From Acidobacteriia bacterium UBA6623 (lineage in GTDB: Bacteria; Acidobacteriota; Terriglobia; Bryobacterales; UBA6623), in the NCBI GenBank assembly GCA_002433055.1, contig DJHJ01000014.1, positions 196,083 to 260,082 of the forward strand: a stretch of 64,000 bases of DNA, written 5' to 3'. Below are positions 1 through 9,763 of the stretch, one piece after another. Numbering within the stretch: position 1 is the first letter of the stretch; each line of letters opens with the position of its first letter. The notes under the pieces are model-generated. The model saw only the letters and a list, made by a program, of their open reading frames with translations. It made no database searches and was not told the DNA's origin. Made by a program: the position numbers and the translations under genes.

Positions 1-1
1 G

Positions 2-2086
2 ATATATCGATTGGGCAGGGACGGCAAAGTTAATTTGTTTTGGACTGCCCCGGAGATTGAAATCTTTGCTCTGGCTGCGGGTCCTGACGGGGAAGTCTAT
101 GCCGGAACTTCTCCGAACGGTAAACTGTACCGGATTACTAGCCAGGGATTGGCGAAGGAGATTTTTGACCCTGAGCAAACATATATTTGGTCACTCGTGG
201 TTGTTCCTGCCCCGACCTCTGAAAGACATAATGGACCAACAGTCTATATGGCTACTGGCAGCGAAGGGAAAATATACAAAGTAAAGGCATCTGGACAGGG
301 GCGGGTTTTTGCCGAAACCAAACAACGACATGTTGTCAGCCTAGCTCTTGATGCTAGCGGTCAGTTACTGGCCGGCACGGATCCGAATGGGATCGTTTAC
401 CGAATCGATCCTAAAGGAAAGATATTTGCACTGCATGATGCGGATCAACCAGAAGTACGTTCTTTGCAGGTTGCTCCCAATGGCGACATCTACGCGGCTG
501 CGATGGGAAGCATCGTCTCTCAGATCAACCAAAGAGTCTCATCTTTTGCATCTACTTCAGTCGGTGCTACGGCCACAATTGCAGTGAACACAGAATCGAC
601 AGGTCCAACACCTCCGAAAATTTCTCCTGACGTCCAATCGGCGCTCAACGTTGTCCAGCCTGTGGTTGCTTACCCAGGAATGGAACGTTCGGTTTTGCTT
701 CGAATTCGATTGAATCAAGGTGTTGAGAAGCTTTGGTCTTCGAGTGAAGAGAATATTCTAGCAGTCGGCATTCTGACCGATGAGACTGTTGTAGGTTTTG
801 ATAATACGAATGATTTAACTACTAGGACACGGATTCTTTTTGCTACTGATCAGAAAGGGAGAATCTATGAACTGGGCAAATCGCGCCGTGGTACTCAAAG
901 ACAAGTACACTTGGTGACCGAGAGTGGGCATCAACAAATCACACAACTGGCGAGAGATGGAGAAGGTTTGCTTGTTGCCTCTGCCCATTCGGCTGGTCTA
1001 AGTCGCTTCAAAAAACATGGAAAGATTGTGGGAGTCTATAAAAGTGCCATTCACGATGCCAAGGCTTTTGCCCGTTGGGGGCGATTGACATGGGAAGGAA
1101 AGGACGCCGATTTGGAGCGTGTGGCGATCGTAACTCGTAGTGGAAATTCCGCAGTTCCAGATGCGAGCTGGAGCGAGTGGTCTGAGGAAATTAGAGGTGC
1201 AATTGATTTGGAAGGCGCAGGAACCTTTGCAGGCAATGTAAAATCACCGCCAGCACGTTATATACAGTGGAAGGTTACCCTTGCAAGCAAAAATCAAATT
1301 ACTCCTCTGCTGCGCAGGGTGCGTTTGGTTTATTTGCCTCGCAACTCTCCACCACACATTACCGATCTGAAGGTTACGGCATCACAGGAAAGAAGTACTG
1401 TGCCTTCTGTGAGCTCAACAACCTCGATGTCTTCCGGCTCCAAAACTGATTCAGCATATAGCATTACGGTAGCCGCATCAGGTTCATCTGCTCCTACTAC
1501 TGCAAAAGCAACCCCACAAACTGTTTTGGGTGGAGATTCTCGAAAAAACATGAAAATCTCTTGGGAGGCAGGAGACCCTGACGGAGACAAGCTAACTTCA
1601 GTAGTTTCTTTTCGTGAAATTGAGGACTCAGCATGGAAAGTCATAAAAAAGGATATCGAAGGTAGCTACGTTTTTCTCGATAGTGAAACGCTGGCAGATG
1701 GGGTATACCGATTTCAAGTTGTGGTTTCTGATCGGACTGAAAATCCCACCTCAGTTTCGTATGAAGCCAAGGAGATTAGTGAGCCGGTTTTGGTTGATCA
1801 TACGCCACCCAGTATTGGACGGATAGAGATCAACAGGCATAATGCAGTAGCCTTTGAAGCAATAGATAGGGATTCAGCCTTGGTCATTGCCGAGTATGCC
1901 ATTGATGCTGGAGAGTGGATCCCAATTTATCCCGTGGATGGGATTCTTGATTCCCGTCGTGAAAGCTTCTTGATCCGATTAGAAGACCTGCCAAGTACTG
2001 AACATTTACTGACAGTACGTGTACGTGACCGATCAGGTAATTCGGGGTTGGGCAAAGTGTCGATCCCAAATTCAGATCAGCAATAG
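2..2086 (+). CDS. Beta-propeller protein with C-terminal Ig/fibronectin-like region, 5' end cut by window
   Basis: The reading frame is open to the left edge (codons from base 2), so the N-terminus lies outside the window; the TTG at 11 is probably internal. Repeated units of the type 'G.VY.GT.PNGK.YRI' over the first ~180 codons look like blades of a beta-propeller (SMP-30/NHL/PQQ-like). Residues ~450-690 contain a 'WEAGDPDGDKL' segment and a 'VDHTPPSIG' segment typical of fibronectin/Ig-like domains in secreted proteins. No enzymatic motif is visible. A secreted or cell-surface binding role is inferred. It ends about 40 bases before the IlvD/Edd dehydratase and may be its upstream operon partner. 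Confidence 0.7.
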   Translation: MYRLGRDGKVNLFWTAPEIEIFALAAGPDGEVYAGTSPNGKLYRITSQGLAKEIFDPEQTYIWSLVVVPAPTSERHNGPTVYMATGSEGKIYKVKASGQGRVFAETKQRHVVSLALDASGQLLAGTDPNGIVYRIDPKGKIFALHDADQPEVRSLQVAPNGDIYAAAMGSIVSQINQRVSSFASTSVGATATIAVNTESTGPTPPKISPDVQSALNVVQPVVAYPGMERSVLLRIRLNQGVEKLWSSSEENILAVGILTDETVVGFDNTNDLTTRTRILFATDQKGRIYELGKSRRGTQRQVHLVTESGHQQITQLARDGEGLLVASAHSAGLSRFKKHGKIVGVYKSAIHDAKAFARWGRLTWEGKDADLERVAIVTRSGNSAVPDASWSEWSEEIRGAIDLEGAGTFAGNVKSPPARYIQWKVTLASKNQITPLLRRVRLVYLPRNSPPHITDLKVTASQERSTVPSVSSTTSMSSGSKTDSAYSITVAASGSSAPTTAKATPQTVLGGDSRKNMKISWEAGDPDGDKLTSVVSFREIEDSAWKVIKKDIEGSYVFLDSETLADGVYRFQVVVSDRTENPTSVSYEAKEISEPVLVDHTPPSIGRIEINRHNAVAFEAIDRDSALVIAEYAIDAGEWIPIYPVDGILDSRRESFLIRLEDLPSTEHLLTVRVRDRSGNSGLGKVSIPNSDQQ

Positions 2087-2124
2087 TTGGTCACTTCCCT
2101 AACCCTGATGCTATCTTAGTGCGC

Positions 2125-3828
2125 ATGCGAAACCCAAAGACACTACGCAGTTACCAGTGGTTTGCTGGCGAGGAATATGAAAACTTTGCTCGGCGAGCAG
2201 CTCTTCGATCAGAAGGGCTCACCCCAGAGATATTTTCCGGCAAGCCTGTCATAGGTATATGTAATTCGTGGAGTGAGTTGACCAACTGCAACGCTCATCT
2301 GCGCCAAGTAGCTGAATCTGTTAAGCGTGGTGTTTGGTCGGCGGGTGGCGTGCCGCTGGAATTTCCTACGATTTCCCTGGGTGAACTCTTCATGAAGCCG
2401 ACTACGATGCTATTTCGTAATCTCATGTCAATGGATGTCGAGGAATCAATCTCTGCTAACCCTATAGACGGGGTAGTCCTTCTTTCAGGTTGCGACAAGA
2501 CGACACCTGCACAACTGATGGGGGCTGCTAGTGCTGATCTTCCCGCCATTATGGTAACGGGGGGGCCGATGTTGAGCGGACGCTGGGGCTCAAAAGCATT
2601 GGGGTCGGGAACTGATGGGCGGCGTGTGTTTGAAGAGCTCAAGGCAGGAAACCTTACGGAGGAACAAATTTGCGAGATTGAAAGTTGTATTACGCGTAGT
2701 GTCGGTCACTGCACTGTTATGGGTACAGCTTCGACGATGGCGTCCATGGCTGAAGCCTTGGGGATGACGTTGCCTGGCAACGCTGCGATTCCTGCTCCTG
2801 ATTCTCGGCGCTATCAACTTGCCGAAGCCAGTGGCCGACGAATTGTTGAGATGGTCTTTGAAGACCTTCGTCCTTCAGCACTTTTAACGAAAGATGCCTT
2901 TGAGAACGCTATACGGGCTGATATGGCTATTGGCGGATCAACCAATGCAGTAGTTCATTTAATAGCTATTGCGGGACGGCTAGGCGTAAATTTGACCCTC
3001 GATGATTTTGACCGTCTTTCACGTGATACCCCATTTATTAGTAACGTAAAGCCATCTGGGGAGTACCTAATGGAAGATTTTTATTACGCTGGTGGATTGC
3101 CCGCCGTTATGAAAGAGATTCTTCCGCTACTGCATGACCTACCGACTGCAAATGGCAAGACGGTCGTTGACAATTTCAGCGGGGCGAAATGTTCGAACCC
3201 TGATGTAATAAGTACTCTTGAGAACCCTCTCGGCACAGAAGGTGGCACGGCCATCCTTTATGGGAACTTGGCTCCTTCGGGTGCAGTTATCAAACAAACG
3301 GCAGCTTCATCACATCTGCTAACTCATCGAGGCAAAGCCGTGGTGTTCGATGACTACAGAAAACTCAAGACTCACATAGACGACGATGATTTGGACATTG
3401 ATGAGAATTCTGTATTAGTGCTTCAAAATGCAGGACCAAAGGGTGGTCCAGGGTTTCCTGAATGGGGACACTTACCCATCCCTGCCAAATTGTTGAAACG
3501 CGGCGTGCGAGATATAGTCCGAATCAGCGATGCTCGTATGAGTGGTACGAGTTTTGGAACAGATGTTCTACATGTGTCTCCTGAATCGGCCGTAGGAGGC
3601 CCTTTGGGAGCTGTGCAGACAGGTGATGAGATCGAGCTTGATGTCCCGAATCGAAAACTGGAGTTGCGAGTTGACGACAACGAGATCAAGAGGCGACTGG
3701 CTGACAGAAGAGCAGTTCCTGTGCACTATGAACGTGGCTACGGCAAGCTTTTTCTTGATCAAGTAACGCAAGCCCATGAAGGATGTGACTTTGGGTTTTT
3801 GCGCTCCATAGATAAGGGAAGACGATAG
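2125..3828 (+). CDS. IlvD/Edd-family sugar-acid (or dihydroxy-acid) dehydratase
   Basis: This is a member of the IlvD/Edd [Fe-S] dehydratases, which remove water from 2,3-dihydroxy acids to give 2-keto acids. Visible motifs, counted from the GTG at 2119: 'SELTNCN' (Cys ~57), 'LLSGCDKTTPA' (Cys ~125) and 'GHCTVMGTAST' (Cys ~198). These three cysteines are the cluster ligands of the family. The C-terminal 'SDARMSGTSFGT' carries the conserved serine base region. Length (~567 aa) is normal. The wording of the motifs and the neighbours (permease, SDR) point to an L-arabinonate/galactonate-type sugar-acid dehydratase rather than the branched-chain amino-acid IlvD, but this is inference. The ATG at 2125 was preferred over the GTG at 2119; no clear ribosome site separates them. 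Confidence 0.85.
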   Translation: MRNPKTLRSYQWFAGEEYENFARRAALRSEGLTPEIFSGKPVIGICNSWSELTNCNAHLRQVAESVKRGVWSAGGVPLEFPTISLGELFMKPTTMLFRNLMSMDVEESISANPIDGVVLLSGCDKTTPAQLMGAASADLPAIMVTGGPMLSGRWGSKALGSGTDGRRVFEELKAGNLTEEQICEIESCITRSVGHCTVMGTASTMASMAEALGMTLPGNAAIPAPDSRRYQLAEASGRRIVEMVFEDLRPSALLTKDAFENAIRADMAIGGSTNAVVHLIAIAGRLGVNLTLDDFDRLSRDTPFISNVKPSGEYLMEDFYYAGGLPAVMKEILPLLHDLPTANGKTVVDNFSGAKCSNPDVISTLENPLGTEGGTAILYGNLAPSGAVIKQTAASSHLLTHRGKAVVFDDYRKLKTHIDDDDLDIDENSVLVLQNAGPKGGPGFPEWGHLPIPAKLLKRGVRDIVRISDARMSGTSFGTDVLHVSPESAVGGPLGAVQTGDEIELDVPNRKLELRVDDNEIKRRLADRRAVPVHYERGYGKLFLDQVTQAHEGCDFGFLRSIDKGRR

Positions 3829-3841
3829 ACATCCGTTTCTC

Positions 3842-5089
3842 ATGACAAAAGCGCCCCTTTTCAATAATCTAAAAACCTTCTTTTCCTCAATTGCTCCAGG
3901 TATTTTTTTGGTTGGCTATGTCATCGGTACAGGTAGCGTCACGACAATGGCTGCTGCCGGAGCAAAGTACGGCTTGTCACTGATATGGACTAGCGTAGTA
4001 GCTTCACTTTTTACCTACGTCATGTTTGTGGCGATTAGCAAGGTGACAATTGTTACCGGTAAAACATTGCTGCAAAATTTCCGTGTGCATTTCGGAGCTG
4101 CCCCCGCAATCTTCATCATGTTGGGGTTAATGACCACCCAGATTGCTTCCATCATAGGAGTCATGGGCATTGTCTCGGATGTGGTGCAGGAGGCGACCAT
4201 ATTCTTCACGCCGAACGGTATAGGTATTCCACCTTTCTATTCAGCATTGTTTTTTTCACTGCTGCTGTATGGGCTTTTTTGGATTGGTCGCCACCAAGTA
4301 TTTTTGAAGGTCTTAGCAGTTCTGGTCACCATGATGGCGTTTTCGTTTATAGCAACCATGCTAGTGGTGATACCTGATCTGACATCATTTCTGAGTGGCT
4401 TGATTCCCTCAGTCCCTGCGGAAGGGAATTCACAACTCCTGATCGCGAGCATGGTAGGGACAACGATGGCTGGAGTGTGTCTTATTACGCGAAGTACCCT
4501 CGTGATTGAGAAAGGCTGGACACAGGCGGACTTTAAAACTGAGCATAGAGATGCGTTTTTTGCAGTTACAGTTATGCTCTTTATCAACATAGCTATTATG
4601 GCTGCGGCCGCTGGAACTCTTTTTGTACAAGGCATGGAGGTGCGTCATGCGGTTGATATGATCAGGGCATTGGAGCCTTTCGCTGGTCCACTGGCTGCGA
4701 CGTTGTTTGTGGTGGGAATCATTTCGGCCGGACTCTCATCTCTGTTCCCCAACTATTTGCTGGGCATGTGGTTGATTTCAGATTATCTAAACCTTCCCAG
4801 GAATCCGCGTCTCCTGGCTTATAGAGGTCTCGTGGCTGTATGTGTTCTGACCGGTCTAGTGATCCCAGTTTTTGGTGGTAGCCCAATTGCGATTATGATC
4901 GCTTCGCAAGCGATTAGCCCAGTTGTTATGCCTGCCATGGTAGTTCTCACAACTCTACTGCTGTTAAAAAAAGATGTTGCGGATTTCAAAAACTCACGAC
5001 TGATGAAAGTAGGTTTATTTGCCACTGTTTTGTTTGCGTTTTACATGCTCTACACTGCTGTGTTGGGATTTGTAGAATTGACACGATGA
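3842..5089 (+). CDS. NRAMP-like permease lacking the metal-binding motif
   Basis: A polytopic membrane protein of 415 aa with about 11 hydrophobic segments, starting 13 bases after the dehydratase stop. The opening segment 'APGIFLVGYVIGTGSVTTM' aligns with NRAMP TM1, but the DPGN metal-binding signature is replaced by I-G-T-G. TM6 lacks the MPH signature ('MVGTTMAG' instead). It therefore belongs to the divergent NRAMP-related permeases, probably not a classical Mn/Fe transporter. The position between a sugar-acid dehydratase and an SDR suggests uptake of the pathway substrate; that is inference. Its stop overlaps a short ATG frame (ATGA) at 5086. Confidence 0.75.
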   Translation: MTKAPLFNNLKTFFSSIAPGIFLVGYVIGTGSVTTMAAAGAKYGLSLIWTSVVASLFTYVMFVAISKVTIVTGKTLLQNFRVHFGAAPAIFIMLGLMTTQIASIIGVMGIVSDVVQEATIFFTPNGIGIPPFYSALFFSLLLYGLFWIGRHQVFLKVLAVLVTMMAFSFIATMLVVIPDLTSFLSGLIPSVPAEGNSQLLIASMVGTTMAGVCLITRSTLVIEKGWTQADFKTEHRDAFFAVTVMLFINIAIMAAAAGTLFVQGMEVRHAVDMIRALEPFAGPLAATLFVVGIISAGLSSLFPNYLLGMWLISDYLNLPRNPRLLAYRGLVAVCVLTGLVIPVFGGSPIAIMIASQAISPVVMPAMVVLTTLLLLKKDVADFKNSRLMKVGLFATVLFAFYMLYTAVLGFVELTR

Positions 5090-5178
5090 ATACTACTGAC
5101 CTACGCCCTGATTTAGCTATCCTAAGAAAACTCTGTGCCGTTGATGGATTGTCGACTCAGTGCTCTGGGGGAGTTTGA
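5086..5178 (+). CDS. Possible 30-residue ORF translationally coupled to the permease
   Basis: An ATG overlaps the permease stop (ATGA) and opens a 30-codon frame ending in TGA at 5176. The sequence begins MNTTDLRPDLAILRKL and resembles no family I recognise. It may be a genuine micro-protein, the remnant of a larger gene, or chance. The rest of the gap to the SDR holds only a plausible ribosome site (AGGTGG) before 5203. Confidence 0.2.
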   Translation: MNTTDLRPDLAILRKLCAVDGLSTQCSGGV

Positions 5179-5202
5179 TATCGCAAGTTAGGTGGGTTTT
5201 GG

Positions 5203-5991
5203 ATGATGTCGAAGGATTATTTAGATTCACTTTTTAGTCTTAGAGGCCAAGTGGCCGTCGTTATTGGGGGAACGGGTGTTTTAGGAGGTGCTCTGTGTGA
5301 AGGTTTTGCACGCGCTGGGGCGTTTGTCGTTGTTGCTGGCCGTTCCGTAGAGCGTGGAGATGCTTGTGTTGAGACAATCCAGATGTTCGAAGGTACGGCA
5401 GGTTTTCTGAGTGTTGATGTCACGTCACGTGAATCTATCCAGAAGCTGCATGACGTTACTATTTCAAAACATGGACAAGTCGACATTTTGGTGAACTGTG
5501 CGGGTGTTAACTCTGCCGCACCCTACAAAGACACTAGAGATGAAGATTGGCAGAGGGTTCTTGAGGCTAACCTTACAGCGACTCACTGGGGTTGTCAGAT
5601 TTTCGGTTCTTCCATGAGTTCACAGGCAGAAGGTGGATCTATATTGAATATAGGCAGCGTGACGTCACACTTGCCGCTATCAAGAGTTTTTGCTTACTCA
5701 GCTTCTAAAGCGGCCGTTGTTAATTTGACACAGAATGTTGCGAGAGAATTTGCCTCTCATGGTGTCCGGGTTAATGCACTTTGCCCTGGGTTTTTCCCTG
5801 CCGAACAGAACCGCAAAATTCTCGACTCAGACCGAGTTGGCAGCATTATGGAACAAACACCGATGGCACGTTTTGGTGAGCCGAAAGAGCTAGTTGGCGC
5901 GGCATTATTGCTCACATCGAGAGTTGCAGGGAGTTTCATCACAGGAGCTTCGGTGTATGTAGACGGTGGTTTTACGGGGATGCGATTCTAG
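5203..5991 (+). CDS. SDR-family NAD(P)-dependent oxidoreductase
   Basis: Classical short-chain dehydrogenase of 262 aa. It has a Rossmann glycine motif 'GGTGVLGGAL' (residues ~22-31), 'NCAG' in place of the usual NNAG, a catalytic serine in 'IGSVTS', the YxxxK pair in 'AYSASKAA', and the C-terminal 'VYVDGGFTG' typical of the FabG/KduD/gluconate 5-dehydrogenase group. The ribosome-site-like AGGTGG lies 8 bases upstream of two tandem ATGs (5203, 5206). As the third gene of the dehydratase-permease run it probably oxidises or reduces the sugar acid or a keto-sugar acid; the exact substrate cannot be read from sequence. Confidence 0.85.
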   Translation: MMSKDYLDSLFSLRGQVAVVIGGTGVLGGALCEGFARAGAFVVVAGRSVERGDACVETIQMFEGTAGFLSVDVTSRESIQKLHDVTISKHGQVDILVNCAGVNSAAPYKDTRDEDWQRVLEANLTATHWGCQIFGSSMSSQAEGGSILNIGSVTSHLPLSRVFAYSASKAAVVNLTQNVAREFASHGVRVNALCPGFFPAEQNRKILDSDRVGSIMEQTPMARFGEPKELVGAALLLTSRVAGSFITGASVYVDGGFTGMRF

Positions 5992-6018
5992 GCGACTCTT
6001 CCCAATTGAGTGCGAGAA

Positions 6019-6047
6019 TTGACCACTCTCCAATCTGTAACTAGAAT
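6019..6047 (+). promoter_or_regulatory. Sigma-70-type promoter upstream of uvrA
   Basis: TTGACC at 6019-6024 and TAGAAT at 6042-6047 are separated by exactly 17 bases, one mismatch each from the consensus -35 and -10. Transcription would start near 6054, about 40 bases before the uvrA ATG. No SOS-box-like palindrome was seen around it. Confidence 0.5.
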
Positions 6048-6094
6048 GATAGCCTGCGACTTCTGGTTCTTTACCGCTTTTCTAGCTGTTATAT

Positions 6095-8893
6095 ATGCTC
6101 GACCGTATTATTGTCCGAGGTGCACGGCAGCACAATTTACGTGATGTCAACGTGGAGATTCCTCGCGACCAGCTCATTGTTGTAACAGGATTAAGCGGTT
6201 CGGGAAAATCCTCTCTTGCGTTTGATACGATTTACGCTGAAGGACAGCGACGATACGTAGAAACTCTTTCTCCTTACGCTCGGCAATTTCTTGATCAACT
6301 CGAACGTCCTGATGTTGATTCGATCGATGGATTGAGTCCCGCTCTCTCGATCGCACAAAAAACCACCAGCCGTAGTCCACGTTCAACGATGGGTACAGTA
6401 ACTGAGGTATATGACTACCTTCGACTGCTTTATTCAGCTATTGGTGCACCACACTGTCCGGACTGCAATATTTCGATTAGTCGTCAAACGGCTGAGCAGA
6501 TCGTTGCACAGGTGGTCGAGCGGCGAATAGAACAACGCGTAACAGTACTCGCTCCCATCGTCCGTGGGCGAAAGGGTGAATTCAAGCAGGAATTGAATCG
6601 TTTGAGTCAGCTCGGATTTTTGAAGGCTCGTGTCGATGGGCAGATCGTTCAGCTTGATGATGATTTACAACTTGATCGCCGGCGCAATCATACGATTGAA
6701 TTAATCATTGACCGCCTAACAATTCGTAAAGACATTCAGAAGCGTTTGGAAAATTCAATTCGCACCGCCTTGAAAATGGCTAAGGGGCTGGTCATTGTTG
6801 CTGGAGTTGAGGGAGATGAGAAGCTTTATTCCGAAATCTTATCCTGTACAAAATGTGGTCGTAGTGCCCCTACGATCGAGCCACGGTCATTTTCCTTCAA
6901 TAGTTCCTACGGTGCCTGTCCAAGATGTAACGGACTGGGCAACTTGTGGAATTTTGATCCATCAAAAGTTGTTGTGGAATCATCCAAACCTTTGCTTTCG
7001 GGAGGAATTGCCCCCGCTCTGCTTTCAGTTCGGATCGAACGTGCGATCGAACGTGCTGCCAAGAAGTACCGTATTCCACTGAAGAAACCCTTTGAGGATC
7101 TTTCGGATGTACATCAGAACGCTCTCCTTTGGGGTGATTGTGTTGAGCTGGAGCCTAAAAGAAAGAGTTCGTTTCCGGGATTGATGGGCCTTCTCAGTCA
7201 AAATGGAGTGGAGCAATATCTGGAATCTTGTCGTGATTGGCCCGCACAATTTCTTTCTCCGAGTCCCTGTGAAGATTGCAATGGTTATCGTTTGCGCCAA
7301 GAAAGCTTGGCTGTTCGAGTTGGTAGCCGCTCCATCGGTGAGCTCTGTGCACTGCCTATTACCGACACTCTTGAATTCATCGAAAATATTTCTCTCAACC
7401 CGAGGGAAAAACAGGTTACAGATAGACTTACTGGCGAACTAAAAACACGCTTACGTTTTTTAACTACCGTTGGTCTGGGCTATCTCAGTCTTGATCGCTC
7501 GTCAGCAACTCTTTCGGGAGGTGAGGCACAACGTGTACGTTTAGCCACACAAATTGGGTCTCACTTGCGAGGTGTTCTTTACGTTCTTGATGAACCCTCG
7601 ATAGGTTTACACGCTCGTGACAATAAACAGCTGCTAGATACACTTGGTCAGCTACGAGATCTTGGGAACACGGTCGTTGTTGTGGAACACGATCAAGACA
7701 CAATTGAGCGTGCTGATTACGTAGTTGATCTTGGACCAGCTGCTGGTCGACTGGGGGGTGAAGTAGTTGCAATAGGTTCCCCTAAGGATGTGGCCCAATC
7801 CAAAAAGTCTTTGACGGGAGATTATCTGAGCGGCCGAAAAAAAATTTCCAAACCAGAGGTTAGAAGATCTCCCAAAGGACAATCCATTGTGATCAAAGGT
7901 GCTCGTCAACACAACCTGAGAGACATCACTGTGGAGTTTCCATTGGGAATGCTGATTGTAGTAACGGGAGTTTCAGGCAGTGGCAAATCGACACTTGTAA
8001 ATGAAATTTTGTATCCGGTCTTGGCTAAACATGTATACCAGTCAAGACTTGAGCCAGGCCGATATGCCGAAATCGAAGGAATTGATCATATAGACAAGGT
8101 TGTACGTATTGATCAAGCTCCAATTGGTCGCACACCGCGTTCAAACCCCGCTACCTACACAGGGTTATTTGCCCCTATCCGGGCGTTGTATGCCATGCTG
8201 CCAGAGTCACGAGTTCGGGGATACAAGCCCGGCCGGTTTAGCTTCAATGTGAAGGGTGGAAGATGTGAAGCCTGCCGTGGTGATGGGCAACGCCGCATTG
8301 AAATGAACTTTCTGCCTGACATATTTGTCACTTGCGAAGTTTGTAGCGCTCGTCGTTACAATCAGGAGACCCTGCAGGTTAAGTATCGAGGCGTTTCCAT
8401 TGCTGATTTGCTCGAATGCACAGTGGAAGAAGCTTTGCCAATGATGGAGAATCTTCCTCAAATTCTGCCCAAACTTCAGACTCTCCAAGATGTTGGATTA
8501 GGGTATCTACGTTTGGGACAGCCATCGCCTACACTGTCGGGAGGTGAAGCACAGCGAATAAAGTTGGCACGTGAACTCAGCAAACGTCAAACTGGGCGGA
8601 CTTTATATCTTCTCGACGAGCCCACCACGGGTCTCCATTTCGATGATGTTAGGAAACTTTTGGAGGTTCTCCATCGACTTGTGTCCTATGGTAATACCGT
8701 GATTGTTGTTGAGCACAATTTGGATATAGTGAAGTCAGCTGATTGGATTGTTGATCTCGGTCCAGAGGGTGGAGAAGGCGGAGGCCAAGTTGTCGTTGCT
8801 GGCAATCCCGAGCAAGTTGCTGCCTGTAAGCGTAGTTACACCGGTCAGGCGTTAGCGCGCATGTGGCGTAAAGAGTGTTTGGCAACGGTTTGA
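6095..8893 (+). CDS. uvrA: UvrABC excinuclease subunit A
   Basis: Full-length UvrA (932 aa), the damage-recognition ATPase of nucleotide excision repair, which loads UvrB on lesions. Two ABC modules are visible: Walker A 'GLSGSGKSS' (~residue 32) with signature '[12 protein letters not shown]' and 'DEPSIGLH', and Walker A 'GVSGSGKST' (~residue 628) with '[12 protein letters not shown]' and '[11 protein letters not shown]'. Zinc-finger cysteine pairs occur at 'CTKC...CPRC' (~residues 250-280) and 'CEAC...CEVC' (~residues 725-752). It is preceded by its own promoter and followed by the rpmH cluster. No missing key residue was noted. Confidence 0.97.
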   Translation: MLDRIIVRGARQHNLRDVNVEIPRDQLIVVTGLSGSGKSSLAFDTIYAEGQRRYVETLSPYARQFLDQLERPDVDSIDGLSPALSIAQKTTSRSPRSTMGTVTEVYDYLRLLYSAIGAPHCPDCNISISRQTAEQIVAQVVERRIEQRVTVLAPIVRGRKGEFKQELNRLSQLGFLKARVDGQIVQLDDDLQLDRRRNHTIELIIDRLTIRKDIQKRLENSIRTALKMAKGLVIVAGVEGDEKLYSEILSCTKCGRSAPTIEPRSFSFNSSYGACPRCNGLGNLWNFDPSKVVVESSKPLLSGGIAPALLSVRIERAIERAAKKYRIPLKKPFEDLSDVHQNALLWGDCVELEPKRKSSFPGLMGLLSQNGVEQYLESCRDWPAQFLSPSPCEDCNGYRLRQESLAVRVGSRSIGELCALPITDTLEFIENISLNPREKQVTDRLTGELKTRLRFLTTVGLGYLSLDRSSATLSGGEAQRVRLATQIGSHLRGVLYVLDEPSIGLHARDNKQLLDTLGQLRDLGNTVVVVEHDQDTIERADYVVDLGPAAGRLGGEVVAIGSPKDVAQSKKSLTGDYLSGRKKISKPEVRRSPKGQSIVIKGARQHNLRDITVEFPLGMLIVVTGVSGSGKSTLVNEILYPVLAKHVYQSRLEPGRYAEIEGIDHIDKVVRIDQAPIGRTPRSNPATYTGLFAPIRALYAMLPESRVRGYKPGRFSFNVKGGRCEACRGDGQRRIEMNFLPDIFVTCEVCSARRYNQETLQVKYRGVSIADLLECTVEEALPMMENLPQILPKLQTLQDVGLGYLRLGQPSPTLSGGEAQRIKLARELSKRQTGRTLYLLDEPTTGLHFDDVRKLLEVLHRLVSYGNTVIVVEHNLDIVKSADWIVDLGPEGGEGGGQVVVAGNPEQVAACKRSYTGQALARMWRKECLATV

Positions 8894-8987
8894 CCACTTT
8901 TCAAGGTGATTGATACACTAGTGGTTTGTTTCGTTAGCGTGACTGAGGGCTGAGAGATTGAGCCGGGCAGGTCACGGATGAGGTCAG

Positions 8988-9137
8988 ATGCCGAAAAGAA
9001 CTTTTCAGCCAAACCGCCGCCGTAGGGCCAAGAAGCACGGGTTTAGGTCTCGTATGAAGAGCCCTGCAGGCCGACGGATACTTTCTGCCCGGAGGGCCAA
9101 GGGTAGGCATGTGCTCACAGTTAGTTCGGAGAAATAA
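8988..9137 (+). CDS. rpmH: 50S ribosomal protein L34
   Basis: A 49-residue very basic protein starting [19 protein letters not shown], with the conserved '[23 protein letters not shown]' core of L34, a late-assembling large-subunit protein. The ATG at 8988 gives the canonical N-terminus. It overlaps the 5' part of rnpA by 29 bases if rnpA starts at 9109. The rpmH-rnpA-yidD-yidC-khpB-mnmE order is the classic bacterial arrangement; dnaA is not adjacent. Confidence 0.95.
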   Translation: MPKRTFQPNRRRRAKKHGFRSRMKSPAGRRILSARRAKGRHVLTVSSEK

Positions 9138-9522
9138 TCGGTCCAGCCTGGGTTCGACGCGTGATCGGAGTTTTTCGAAGTCGCGACGTCTCTTGAAGCG
9201 AAGCGAGTTTGACCGTGTCTATAGGGACGGTGCTCGCTCGGCGAATGCTTTTTTTTCGGCGGTCTGCTGTGAAGTGGAGGGCCCCACACGTGTTGGCCTG
9301 GCAGTGGGTCGCTCAGTGGGAGGTGCGGTTGTCCGCAATCGCGTGAAGAGGCTTTTACGAGAGGCAGTTAGAAACCGCTTAGATAGATTACCTGACGGTT
9401 GGGATGTAGTTTTACAAGCTCGAAAGAGCATCACTGATGCATCCGCATACGCACTCGATGCTGAAATACAACTCATTTTCCATTCATTGGCGGCCAGCGC
9501 CCCTTCGACAGAGTCTCGCTAG
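9109..9522 (+). CDS. rnpA: Ribonuclease P protein component
   Basis: RnpA (137 aa from this start) binds RNase P RNA and helps mature tRNA 5' ends. The family signature '[12 protein letters not shown]' (~residues 78-89) and '[12 protein letters not shown]' near the N-terminus are visible. The only good start in frame is the ATG at 9109, inside rpmH, so the genes overlap by 29 bases; an N-terminal extension of about 25 residues precedes the conserved part. The 3' end overlaps the yidD frame by up to 86 bases. Confidence 0.92.
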   Translation: MCSQLVRRNNRSSLGSTRDRSFSKSRRLLKRSEFDRVYRDGARSANAFFSAVCCEVEGPTRVGLAVGRSVGGAVVRNRVKRLLREAVRNRLDRLPDGWDVVLQARKSITDASAYALDAEIQLIFHSLAASAPSTESR

Positions 9523-9763
9523 AGCCCTAGATCTTCTTAACTGGACTGCGAAGAAGCTGGTGGTGTTGACCTTGTTGTTTTACAAAGGGGCTGTATCGCC
9601 CTTGTTGCCTTCTTTTTGCAAATTTCACCCTACTTGCTCAATCTATGCGATGGAAGCGGTTGAGCGGTATGGAGTCAAGAAAGGTCTCTGGCTAACCACC
9701 AAGCGCGTTTGTAGGTGTCGTCCATTTTCTCCGGGCGGCTATGATCCTGTACCTCATGCCTAA
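9437..9763 (+). CDS. yidD: Membrane protein insertion efficiency factor YidD
   Basis: The small YidD family assists YidC-dependent membrane insertion. Conserved features are 'FYKGAVSPLLPSFCKFHPTCSIYAMEAVERYGV', broken here for brevity at Cys ~62 and Cys ~67, and the tail 'RCRPFSPGGYDPVP'. The frame opens inside rnpA: ATGs at 9437 and 9458 are possible, and typical YidD proteins (~70-85 aa) would begin even later, so the start is uncertain. The 3' end overlaps yidC by 23 bases, making a chain of overlapping genes. Confidence 0.88.
   Translation: MHPHTHSMLKYNSFSIHWRPAPLRQSLARALDLLNWTAKKLVVLTLLFYKGAVSPLLPSFCKFHPTCSIYAMEAVERYGVKKGLWLTTKRVCRCRPFSPGGYDPVPHA

Noticed and set aside
8894..8987. Possible replication origin near rpmH
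   Set aside because: The rpmH-rnpA-yidC cluster is often near oriC, but no DnaA-box cluster or AT-rich unwinding region is visible and dnaA is absent; uvrA is upstream instead.
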